From: Alphaproteobacteria bacterium UBA6187
GTDB taxonomy: Bacteria; Pseudomonadota; Alphaproteobacteria; Rickettsiales; UBA6187
Assembly (NCBI GenBank): GCA_002422795.1
Contig: DITJ01000094.1
Coordinates: 13,108-20,931 of the forward strand
DNA: 7,824 nucleotides
Reading direction: 5' to 3'
The position numbers and the translations under genes are program-made. The notes beneath the pieces were generated by a model that saw only the letters and a program-made list of their open reading frames with translations, was not told the origin of the DNA and did not search any database. Positions 1 to 6,336 of the stretch are shown one piece after another; within the stretch, counting starts at the first letter, position 1, and the number at the start of each line of letters is the position of its first letter.

Positions 1-20
1 ATCCCCGCCTTCGCGGGGAC
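1..20. repeat. Half of a GC-rich palindromic intergenic repeat, or terminator stem
   Basis: CCCCGC (3-8) and GCGGGG (13-18) form a perfect 6-bp stem around the loop CTTC. The sequence resembles the short 'CCCCGC..GCGGGG' palindromes scattered between genes in many proteobacteria. The window starts inside or just at the edge of it, so its full length is unknown. No T-run follows the stem on the + strand, so it is not a good intrinsic terminator as seen, though it could end transcription of a gene to the left. Confidence 0.55.
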
Positions 21-72
21 ACGTGCCACATACATCTTTTCCTGGATAATCAAACATTTGTTAATATGATAA

Positions 73-101
73 TTGACGTTATTAGATGCACAAAATAACT
101 C
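73..101 (+). promoter_or_regulatory. Weak promoter candidate for leuA
   Basis: TTGACG (73-78) is a good -35 match. After 17 bases comes TAACTC (96-101), which is a poor -10. A better-looking -10, TATGAT (65-70), has no recognisable -35. The leader to the leuA start is short. I see no T-box, no leucine-rich attenuator peptide and no strong terminator/antiterminator pair in it. This is a candidate only. Confidence 0.2.
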
Positions 102-162
102 TCTCCCCCTGGGATAGGGAATTTATTGTAAAGCACTTGCCTGTAATTAATGGAATTAGAAA

Positions 163-1701
163 ATGACCAAACAAGATAAAATATTTATATTCGACACAAC
201 TTTGCGTGATGGCGAGCAATCGCCAGGCGCTACCATGAATTTGGAAGAAAAGTTGATGATAGCCGAGGCCCTAGATAAAATGGGCGTGGATGTTATCGAG
301 GCGGGATTCGCAATCGCTTCCAAGGGCGATTTTGCGGCAGTGCAGGCCGTGGCGAAGTTAGTAAAGAATGCTTCTGTATGTTCACTTTCCCGCGCTAGGC
401 GCGCAGATATTGAAGCGGCGGCAGAGGCAATATCTCCAGCGAGAAATAAGCGTATACATACATTCATTTCTACCAGCCCGTTACACATGAAGCATAAGTT
501 GCAGATGGAGCCGGCCGCTGTGCTTGAAGCGATACGCGATAGCGTAACTTGCGCAAGGAATTTGTGCGGTGATGTGGAGTGGTCGGCAGAAGATGCGACG
601 CGCTCAGAGATGGATTTTCTATGCCGCGCTGTGGAAACTGCAATAAAGGCCGGAGCGGGAACTATTAATTTACCTGATACTGTTGGATATACAACACCGT
701 TTGAATATGCCGAGTTGATAAAATCTGTAAGGGAGCGTGTATCCGGCGCTGATAAGGTTATATTCTCCGTGCATTGCCATAACGATTTGGGCTTGGCGGT
801 GGCCAATTCTTTAGCTGCAATTGGTGCAGGCGCAAGGCAGGTGGAATGTACTATTAACGGGCTTGGCGAGCGCGCAGGCAATGCTGCGTTAGAAGAGGTG
901 GTAATGGCGATACGCACCCGTAATGATGCGTTGCCGTTCACAACTAATATTGATACAACCCATATAACCCGCATTTCCCGCCTGGTTTCTACCATTACAG
1001 GTTTTGTGGTGCAAAATAACAAAGCAATTGTGGGCGCGAATGCTTTTGCCCATGAATCTGGTATTCATCAGGATGGAATGTTGAAGCATGCCGGCACTTA
1101 TGAAATTATGACACCTGAATCGGTGGGGCTTTCGCGTTCCAAACTTGTGATAGGAAAATTATCAGGACGTCACGCTTTTAAGAAAAAAATAGAGGAATTG
1201 GAATTCAACCTGGGGGATAATGCCTTTGAAGATGCATTTGTGCGCTTTAAAGAGCTTGCAGATAAAAAGAAAGAGGTATATGACGAAGATATCATTGCAC
1301 TTATTGATAATAGTGCTATTAAAAATAGAGGCGGTATTAATTTTATATCTTTAAGCGTTACCTGTGGTTCAAAAAATAAGCCTGAAGCTGAAATTGAACT
1401 TGCAGTTGAAAATAAAGAGCGTAAGATAAAAGCGTCAGGAGATGGCCCGGTTGATGCAATCTTCAATGGTATAAAAGAATTAGTACCTCATGGCGGCAAA
1501 CTTGAATTATATCAGGTTCATGCTGTAACAGGCGGTACGGATGCCCAAGCCGAAGTAACAGTACGCTTGAATAAGAATGGTAGGATTTTTAGTGGTAACG
1601 GTAGAGATACAGATACTCTCGTTGCCTCTGCAATTGCTTATATTGCGGCCATAAACAAGATGGTGCAAAAAGAAAAAGAAGATTTGGAAGGCGGCAGGTA
1701 G
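163..1701 (+). CDS. leuA: 2-isopropylmalate synthase
   Basis: This cytosolic enzyme condenses acetyl-CoA with 2-oxoisovalerate to give 2-isopropylmalate, the first committed step of leucine synthesis. The 512 residues are close to the usual length of bacterial LeuA. The N-terminal TIM barrel shows FDTTLRDGEQSPG at 10-22 (R15 and D16, substrate and metal site), HCHNDLG at 204-210 (H204 and H206, metal ligands), GLGERAGN at 233-240 (N240) and HESGIHQDG at 297-305. The C-terminal regulatory (leucine-binding) domain carries GDGPVD at 426-431 and SGNGRDTDT at 477-485, so feedback inhibition by leucine is expected. At 48-50 the usual GFP is GFA, a small oddity. The start is fixed by an in-frame TAG at 157-159 and a weak GGA at 152-154. 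Homocitrate or citramalate synthase is less likely given the long C-terminal domain. The first half is clearly more GC-rich than the second (see findings). It sits beside, but does not belong functionally to, the cell-shape genes. Confidence 0.96.
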   Translation: MTKQDKIFIFDTTLRDGEQSPGATMNLEEKLMIAEALDKMGVDVIEAGFAIASKGDFAAVQAVAKLVKNASVCSLSRARRADIEAAAEAISPARNKRIHTFISTSPLHMKHKLQMEPAAVLEAIRDSVTCARNLCGDVEWSAEDATRSEMDFLCRAVETAIKAGAGTINLPDTVGYTTPFEYAELIKSVRERVSGADKVIFSVHCHNDLGLAVANSLAAIGAGARQVECTINGLGERAGNAALEEVVMAIRTRNDALPFTTNIDTTHITRISRLVSTITGFVVQNNKAIVGANAFAHESGIHQDGMLKHAGTYEIMTPESVGLSRSKLVIGKLSGRHAFKKKIEELEFNLGDNAFEDAFVRFKELADKKKEVYDEDIIALIDNSAIKNRGGINFISLSVTCGSKNKPEAEIELAVENKERKIKASGDGPVDAIFNGIKELVPHGGKLELYQVHAVTGGTDAQAEVTVRLNKNGRIFSGNGRDTDTLVASAIAYIAAINKMVQKEKEDLEGGR

Positions 1702-1797
1702 CAGCTGATAGGAATAAAAATTCCTCATTGTGCTTTTATCTAAAACCTACCTTAGAGGCTATGGTGATTTTTGGTTGCGTTGTACCGGAAGGTTCAT

Positions 1798-1825
1798 TTG
1801 AAAAAATCTGAAGAAGATTTTTGAT
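1798..1825 (+). promoter_or_regulatory. Promoter candidate for mreB
   Basis: TTGAAA (1798-1803, 5 of 6 to the -35 consensus), 16 bases, then TTTGAT (1820-1825, 4 of 6 to TATAAT). It would start transcription near 1832, leaving a leader of roughly 75-80 bases. It overlaps the hairpin at 1802-1822, so the two calls compete. No other pair in the gap is better. Confidence 0.25.
1802..1822 (+). terminator. Weak terminator-like hairpin after leuA
   Basis: AAAAATCT (1802-1809) and AGATTTTT (1815-1822) form a perfect 8-bp stem around the loop GAAGA, ending in five T. The stem has only one G-C pair, so its strength is doubtful. It may instead be part of the mreB promoter. Confidence 0.22.
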
Positions 1826-1904
1826 GTGGAGTCTAGTTTTCAGGATGGCGTGACGAAAAAATTGCTGCAAGACTCATGCAAATTAAAACAATTAATAAAG
1901 GTTA

Positions 1905-2957
1905 ATGAAAGCTATGTTTTCAAATGTTTTTGGTTCTTTATCGTGTGATATGGCAATAGATTTAGGGACTGCTAATACACTTGTTTATGTAAGTGGGCGC
2001 GGCATTGTACTAAATGAGCCTTCAGTTGTAGCAATGCTAAAAGAAAAAGGCGGAATGGTTCCTTATGCCTTTGGCAATGAAGCAAAAATGATGTTGGGTC
2101 GTACCCCGGCAGAAATTGTAGCTATAAGGCCTCTTAAAGATGGCGTTATCGCTGACTTCAAAGGCGCTGAAGAAATGATTAAGCATTTCATCCGCACTGT
2201 TCATAACCGTAGATGGCTTACTGGCCCACGTATTGTTATATGTGTGCCTTCTGGTTCTACCCCGGTAGAGCGCAGGGCAATTCAGGATGCGGCTGAAAGC
2301 GCCGGTGCAAGCGATGTATATCTGATTGAAGAGCCAATGGCTGCTGCAATCGGTGCTGACCTTCCAGTTACTGAACCTACAGGTTCTATGATTGTTGACA
2401 TTGGCGGCGGCACAACAGAAGTTGCGGTACTTTCCCTTGGTGGTATCGTTTATGCCCGTTCTGTAAGGGTTGGTGGCGATTTAATGGATGAATGTATTAT
2501 TTCTTATATCCGTCGTTGCCACAATTTATTGATTGGTGAATCTACAGCAGAAAAAATTAAGAAAACTATCGGCTCTGCCCGCGCTCCTGATGATGGTGAT
2601 GGAAAAGTAATGGAAATTAAAGGCCGTGACCTTGTAAATGGCGTTCCTAAAGAAATCGTACTTACTGAAAAGCAGGTTTCTGAAAGCCTTATGGACCCGG
2701 TTAGCCAGATTGTTGAAGCGGTTAAAATTGCCCTTGAATGCACTCCGCCTGAACTTTCTTCAGATATTGTTGATAAAGGTATTGTAATGTCTGGTGGCGG
2801 CGCACTTCTAAATAACTTAGATGATGTACTTAGCAAAGCTACTGGTCTTCCGGTGTTTGTTGCTGATGATCCTCTTTCTTGCGTGGTTCTTGGAACCGGC
2901 AAGGCTCTTGAGAACTTCAAGCAGTTAAGGCACCATATTTTATTTAAGCAAGAATAA
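1905..2957 (+). CDS. mreB: Rod-shape-determining actin homologue MreB
   Basis: MreB is the ATP-binding bacterial actin whose membrane-bound filaments position the elongasome. The actin-fold motifs are present in order: DLGTANT at 19-25 (phosphate loop 1), IEEPMAAAIG near 141-150 (E142 and E143, hydrolysis region), DIGGGTTE at 165-172 (phosphate loop 2) and SGGGALL at 296-302 (adenosine motif). The length, 350 residues, fits the roughly 347 of the family. The hydrophobic N-terminus (MFSNVFGSL) resembles the amphipathic membrane-binding helix of Gram-negative MreB. AAAGG at 1897-1901 lies only 3 bases before ATG 1905 and 12 before ATG 1914. Family N-termini typically begin MF/ML followed by this helix, so the real start may be 1914 (347 residues). 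An in-frame TAA at 1896-1898 excludes longer forms. It is the first gene of the mre cluster, but 156 structured bases separate it from mreC, so it may be expressed partly on its own. Confidence 0.97.
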   Translation: MKAMFSNVFGSLSCDMAIDLGTANTLVYVSGRGIVLNEPSVVAMLKEKGGMVPYAFGNEAKMMLGRTPAEIVAIRPLKDGVIADFKGAEEMIKHFIRTVHNRRWLTGPRIVICVPSGSTPVERRAIQDAAESAGASDVYLIEEPMAAAIGADLPVTEPTGSMIVDIGGGTTEVAVLSLGGIVYARSVRVGGDLMDECIISYIRRCHNLLIGESTAEKIKKTIGSARAPDDGDGKVMEIKGRDLVNGVPKEIVLTEKQVSESLMDPVSQIVEAVKIALECTPPELSSDIVDKGIVMSGGGALLNNLDDVLSKATGLPVFVADDPLSCVVLGTGKALENFKQLRHHILFKQE

Positions 2958-2996
2958 AATGGGGAATGGGGGTTAGGGGTTAGGGATTAAGGAAAG

Positions 2997-3020
2997 AATC
3001 CTCGTGTAAGGATTGTTTTT
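2997..3020 (+). terminator. Terminator-like hairpin between mreB and mreC
   Basis: AATCCT (2997-3002) and AGGATT (3009-3014) form a 6-bp stem around the loop CGTGTA, followed by GTTTTT (3015-3020). It lies in the loop of the G-rich fold-back element. A partial stop here would yield more mreB than mreCD message; mreB-only transcripts have been reported in E. coli. The stem is short, so efficiency is uncertain. Confidence 0.4.
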
Positions 3021-3040
3021 CTGATGATCTCTAATAGAAT
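3013..3040 (+). promoter_or_regulatory. Promoter candidate for mreC
   Basis: TTGTTT (3013-3018, 3 of 6), 16 bases, then TAGAAT (3035-3040, 5 of 6 to TATAAT). It directly follows the terminator-like hairpin and would start transcription about 65-70 bases before mreC, reading through the C-rich right arm. The -35 is weak. Confidence 0.22.
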
Positions 3041-3113
3041 TTGGAAATGATATCTAAATTCCTCCCTAATCCCTACCCCCTAATCCCTAATCCCATATAT
3101 TGTTAGGTAAACA

Positions 3114-3974
3114 ATGGCTCGTGGATATCACCATAGAAACTCAAGGTCTAGTTTCATACTGCATCTTTCCCGCCCTGTCCGGGATATAATAAGGCGCTCT
3201 TCATTCGGCCTGATAATTTTCCTAGCTATAGTTTTGATTCTCACTGGTAAATCTGAAAACGCTAAAGTGCTCTCTGTCAGGGCAAAGGTTATGGATGTTT
3301 TAACTCCAGCCCTTCAATTGGTTGTTGTGCCTATTGATGCGATGCGTGATTCCAAGGATAATTTAAAAACCTACCTCTTTGTACATGATAAGAACAAGCA
3401 ACTAGAAGAAGATAATAAAAAATTACGTGTTCAGGTAACGCGCCTTTACCAGGTTCAGAAAGAAAACGATAAGCTGCAAGATTTGCTTAATTATATTAAA
3501 GAGATGGATTATAAATACATTTCAGCAAAAGTAGTCGGTAATGCAAGTGGCCCATTCACACGCTCTGCATTAGTTAATGCCGGTGAAAAGGATGCTGTTT
3601 TAAAAGGCCAGGCAGTTGTAACCAATGGCGGCCTTGTAGGAAGGATTGTAGAGGTTGGGAACCGCAGCTCCAGGGCCCTTCTGCTTACAGACATAAACTC
3701 AAAAATTCCAGTTATAAGCCTTGATTCACGCGAACGCAGTGTTCTATCAGGAAATAACGCAGATAGCCCAAAACTGATTTACTTGCCAAAAGAAAGTAAA
3801 ATAACTGATGGTGAGGTGATTATAACTTCCGGAGATGGTGATATTTTCCCGGCTGGATTAATGGTTGGGCGCGCCTCCAAGCTCAATGATGGTTCATTCG
3901 AAGTAATACCATTCGTTAACTGGCATAATATTGAATATGTCAGCATCCTTGGTATGAAAGAAGAAACGGAATAA
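3114..3974 (+). CDS. mreC: Rod-shape-determining protein MreC
   Basis: MreC is the periplasmic scaffold of the elongasome; it binds and activates PBP2 and links it to MreB and MreD. The 286 residues show a basic cytosolic N-terminus (1-30), one membrane helix at about 31-44 (FGLIIFLAIVLILT), an extended region, a coiled coil at about 92-128 rich in K, E, L and Q (dimerisation), and the C-terminal beta domain with NGGLVGRIVEVG at 171-182 and TSGDGDIFPAGLMVG at 238-252, both family signatures. The start is supported by TAGG at 3104-3107, six bases before the ATG. A 53-base gap with no strong terminator follows before mreD, so it probably heads an mreC-mreD-mrdA-rodA transcript. Nothing is truncated or broken. 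Confidence 0.95.
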   Translation: MARGYHHRNSRSSFILHLSRPVRDIIRRSSFGLIIFLAIVLILTGKSENAKVLSVRAKVMDVLTPALQLVVVPIDAMRDSKDNLKTYLFVHDKNKQLEEDNKKLRVQVTRLYQVQKENDKLQDLLNYIKEMDYKYISAKVVGNASGPFTRSALVNAGEKDAVLKGQAVVTNGGLVGRIVEVGNRSSRALLLTDINSKIPVISLDSRERSVLSGNNADSPKLIYLPKESKITDGEVIITSGDGDIFPAGLMVGRASKLNDGSFEVIPFVNWHNIEYVSILGMKEETE

Positions 3975-4027
3975 TTGACGATATAAAAATATTTACCAAA
4001 TAACTAACAACAACTAATGCTAAGTTT

Positions 4028-4534
4028 ATGGGTTTAATTACAGGAATTAGATTTTTTTATCCTATGATAGTAGCGTTATTGCTGCTGATTATAAGCGCTG
4101 TTCCAATATATATTGTAGGATTATCAGCTTTCTTCCCGGTTGTTGATGTGATGGTGATATATTACTGGGCAAGTTCCAGGCCGAGAGTAATGCCGGATTG
4201 GTTTATTTTTCTCCTTGGCGTGCTAAGGGATGGGGTTGAGGGACTTACAATAGGTATAAGCTCCTGCGTTTATCTTCTGGTTAAGTTTATTGTTGTTGCA
4301 AGCCGTGGATTATACATACGAGGGGGATTCTTATTAGTATGGCAGGGATTTGCAATTGCTGCAATTATTGCAATAGCCGGGAAATGGTTGTTGGTTTCAT
4401 TTGTAATGAACAAACCTATTTCACTTGATTCTGCCATAATGCAGTTGATGTTTTCGATAGCAATGTATCCAGTATTCTATTGGTTTCTAAATCTGGTTAA
4501 TATAACGGTACCGGACAACTATCATGATGCATAA
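4028..4534 (+). CDS. mreD: Rod-shape-determining membrane protein MreD
   Basis: MreD is a small integral membrane protein that works with MreC to control PBP2-RodA. The 168 residues are almost all hydrophobic, with about five or six membrane segments (roughly 11-31, 37-49, 57-78, 79-91, 101-127 and 137-155). RPRVMPDWFIFLLGVLRDG at 51-69 matches the conserved segment seen in proteobacterial MreD. No strong ribosome binding site precedes ATG 4028; TAAG at 4021-4024 is the only purine stretch, and M13 is a possible alternative start. Position between mreC and mrdA and an 11-base overlap with mrdA support the call and suggest coupled translation. Confidence 0.93.
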   Translation: MGLITGIRFFYPMIVALLLLIISAVPIYIVGLSAFFPVVDVMVIYYWASSRPRVMPDWFIFLLGVLRDGVEGLTIGISSCVYLLVKFIVVASRGLYIRGGFLLVWQGFAIAAIIAIAGKWLLVSFVMNKPISLDSAIMQLMFSIAMYPVFYWFLNLVNITVPDNYHDA

Positions 4535-6335
4535 TACACCTAAAAGAAGCAAAGTTTTTTCAAGACGAGCAATGATAATTGCGGGCGTCCAATCTGCTTT
4601 TATGGCCACTTTAGTTGGAAGGCTTTATTATCTGCAAATCATGAAAAATGATGAATATAAAACTTTCTCAGATAGCAACAGGATTAAGCTTTTCCTTCTT
4701 CCTCCTTTAAGGGGCAATATACTGGATAGGGATGGACGGATAATCGCCTCAAACAAGAATTACTACAGGGTTCTTTACGACCCTGAAGTTGCCTCAAGCA
4801 AAGCAAACCTTACTCTTGCCAGGCTTGCCGATTTGTTGGAAATTGGTGAAGAAGGCTATTCCTGGATGTTAAAAAGGGTAAAGCGCCATAATTCCCGCAG
4901 CCCTTTGATGTTATATGAGCATCTCAACTGGCATGAAGTTACCAGGGTTGAAATTAGTTCCACAGAATTGCCAGGCATTACTATTGATGTAGGGCAAATG
5001 CGTTACTTCCCTATGGGCAATATTGCCCCTCATATTACAGGCTATCTAGGCCCGGTCTCAGAAGAGGAAATAGCAAAAAACCCACTCCTTAACCATCCTG
5101 ATTTTAAAATAGGCAGGAATGGTGTAGAAAAAGCATATGAAGATATTTTGCGTGGGCAAGCCGGCGTTAAGAAAATGGAGGTAAATGCTTTCGGCCTTAC
5201 AGTTCGGGAGCTTTCCAGGGAAGAAAGCATTCCTGGAAAAGATGTGCTACTTGCTATTGATAAAAGATTGCAGGAATTTGCCGGAAAGCGCCTTGAAGGG
5301 CAAGTTGGCAGTGTTGTTGTGCTGGATGTGAAAAGTGGCGAGGTTGTTACTATGGTATCAACGCCAGGCTACGATCCCAACGAAGTAACGTATGGATTAT
5401 CTTCAGGCAAGTGGCGTGACCTAATTACTAATGTAGATAAACCGCTTATTAATAAAGCTGTAGCAAACCAGTATCCGCCAGGCTCCACTTTTAAGATGAC
5501 AGTAGCGCTAGCTGCATTAAAAGATGGTTCCAGTCCTGATGCTACATATTATTGCCCCGGCTTCATGCAGCTTGGTAACCACAGGTTCAGTTGCTGGAAA
5601 AAAGAAGGGCATGGCCATTTGAATATGCGTCAGGCAATAAAAGGCTCCTGTAATGTTTATTTCTATAATTTAGCTAAAAGGATTGGTGTCGATAAAATCG
5701 CGGAAATGGCTAGCAAGATGGGGCATGGCAAGAGTCTGGATCTTGTAGAGGGTGAAAAGCCTGGTCTTGTGCCAACTAAGGACTGGAAAGAAAAGAGATA
5801 TAAAGAGCCCTGGCAGATGGGTGATACTTTAAATGTTGGTATCGGTCAGGGCTATGTACTTGCAACGCCTCTCCAGCTTTCAGTTCTGGCAGCCCGTATT
5901 GCAACAGGAAGGATGGTTATGCCGCATCTTCCTCTTGGAAAGACAAGTGGTGATAATGCTTTTGAGCGTCTGAATATACCAGAAGAACACTTAAGTGTAG
6001 TGCGTGACGGCATGTTTATGGTGATGAATGAGCAAGGCGGAACAGCGTATAGAAGCCGTATAGATATCCCGGAATTTGCCCTGGCTGGAAAAACAGGTAC
6101 TTCACAGGTGATTTCCCATAAAGGCCTTGCAAGTCTTGATAACATGACGGATGCAGAAAAGAAGAAAACGGAAAACCATGCAATATTTGTGGGTTATGCC
6201 CCGGCTGAAAACCCGCGTTATTCAGTTTCAGTTTTAATTGAGCATGGAGGTGCCGGCTCTGCTGCGGCTGCGCCAGTTGGTAGCGATGTAATGAAAGAAG
6301 TTTACAGGTTGTTAGTTAAAAAGGAATTAGTTTAG
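4524..6335 (+). CDS. mrdA: Penicillin-binding protein 2, elongasome transpeptidase
   Basis: This class B penicillin-binding protein cross-links new side-wall peptidoglycan together with RodA. The 603 residues begin with a short cytosolic tail and one membrane helix (about 16-35), then the pedestal/dimerisation domain with RGNILDRDG at 63-71, then the transpeptidase domain (about 250-600). All catalytic motifs are present: S321-T-F-K324 (nucleophile and lysine), S375-C-N377 and K523-T-G525. Four residues, C344, C357, H363 and C376, sit where a zinc site is known in PBP2 of Acinetobacter (see findings). The start overlaps the end of mreD by 11 bases. ATG 4524 and ATG 4527 are adjacent and either could be used; GGA at 4513-4515 is the likely Shine-Dalgarno. 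The single-TM layout and the location between mreD and rodA favour PBP2 over the division enzyme PBP3/FtsI. Confidence 0.96.
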   Translation: MMHNTPKRSKVFSRRAMIIAGVQSAFMATLVGRLYYLQIMKNDEYKTFSDSNRIKLFLLPPLRGNILDRDGRIIASNKNYYRVLYDPEVASSKANLTLARLADLLEIGEEGYSWMLKRVKRHNSRSPLMLYEHLNWHEVTRVEISSTELPGITIDVGQMRYFPMGNIAPHITGYLGPVSEEEIAKNPLLNHPDFKIGRNGVEKAYEDILRGQAGVKKMEVNAFGLTVRELSREESIPGKDVLLAIDKRLQEFAGKRLEGQVGSVVVLDVKSGEVVTMVSTPGYDPNEVTYGLSSGKWRDLITNVDKPLINKAVANQYPPGSTFKMTVALAALKDGSSPDATYYCPGFMQLGNHRFSCWKKEGHGHLNMRQAIKGSCNVYFYNLAKRIGVDKIAEMASKMGHGKSLDLVEGEKPGLVPTKDWKEKRYKEPWQMGDTLNVGIGQGYVLATPLQLSVLAARIATGRMVMPHLPLGKTSGDNAFERLNIPEEHLSVVRDGMFMVMNEQGGTAYRSRIDIPEFALAGKTGTSQVISHKGLASLDNMTDAEKKKTENHAIFVGYAPAENPRYSVSVLIEHGGAGSAAAAPVGSDVMKEVYRLLVKKELV

Positions 6336-6336
6336 C

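Larger units (their letters stand above)
1702..1904. other. leuA-mreB intergenic region
   Basis: This 203-base region has no convincing ORF. It contains a small stem AGGAAT/ATTCCT (1710-1715 with 1720-1725), an AT-only-rich hairpin at 1802-1822, a promoter candidate at 1798-1825 and two GANTC sites (1829-1833 and 1871-1875). The spacing, the terminator-like hairpin and the promoter candidate suggest that mreB has its own transcription start instead of depending on leuA. Confidence 0.5.
2961..3094. repeat. Fold-back element of telomere-like G-rich heptads
   Basis: The left arm (2961-2992) reads on the + strand as G-rich heptads: GGGGAAT, GGGGGTT, AGGGGTT, AGGGATT, then AAGGAAA. The right arm (3061-3094) is its imperfect reverse complement and reads on the - strand as GGGATTA, GGGATTA, GGGGGTA, GGGATTA, GGG. 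With one gap I align about 33 of 38 positions. The left arm has G-runs at 2961-2964, 2968-2972, 2976-2979 and 2983-2985 with 3-base loops. The right arm has five C-runs with 2- to 4-base loops. Both are textbook G-quadruplex motifs, on opposite strands. The arms flank a 68-base loop. No clear target-site duplication is visible. Confidence 0.85.

Noticed and set aside
21..162. T-box, leucine attenuator or other riboswitch ahead of leuA
   Set aside because: The leader is too short and has no strong terminator stem, no leucine-codon run and no recognisable aptamer motif; only a 4-bp CCCT/AGGG stem near 107-119 is visible.
156..1022. 288-codon ORF on the minus strand opposite leuA
   Set aside because: It lies entirely over the GC-richer half of a clear leuA with all its catalytic motifs. 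Its own translation has no recognisable family features. It is a shadow of leuA codon usage.
1883..1905. CtrA-type site (TTAA-N7-TTAA) before mreB
   Set aside because: Three TTAA words occur, but their spacings are 5 and 6 bases, not 7; this is expected in AT-rich DNA.
2996..3007. GAATCCTCGTGT in the mreB-mreC gap resembles GAATCCTCATGT at 7541-7552
   Set aside because: One 12-base near-match is expected many times by chance in a window of this size, and the flanks do not align.
2961..3094. True telomere or eukaryotic contamination suggested by TTAGGG-like repeats
   Set aside because: The repeats are inside a bacterial operon, are few and imperfect, and occur as an inverted pair, so a chromosome end or contamination is not needed.
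3975..4006. Internal promoter between mreC and mreD (TTGACG at 3975-3980)
   Set aside because: The only -10-like word at a reasonable distance, TAACTA at 4001-4006, has a 20-base spacer and matches poorly.
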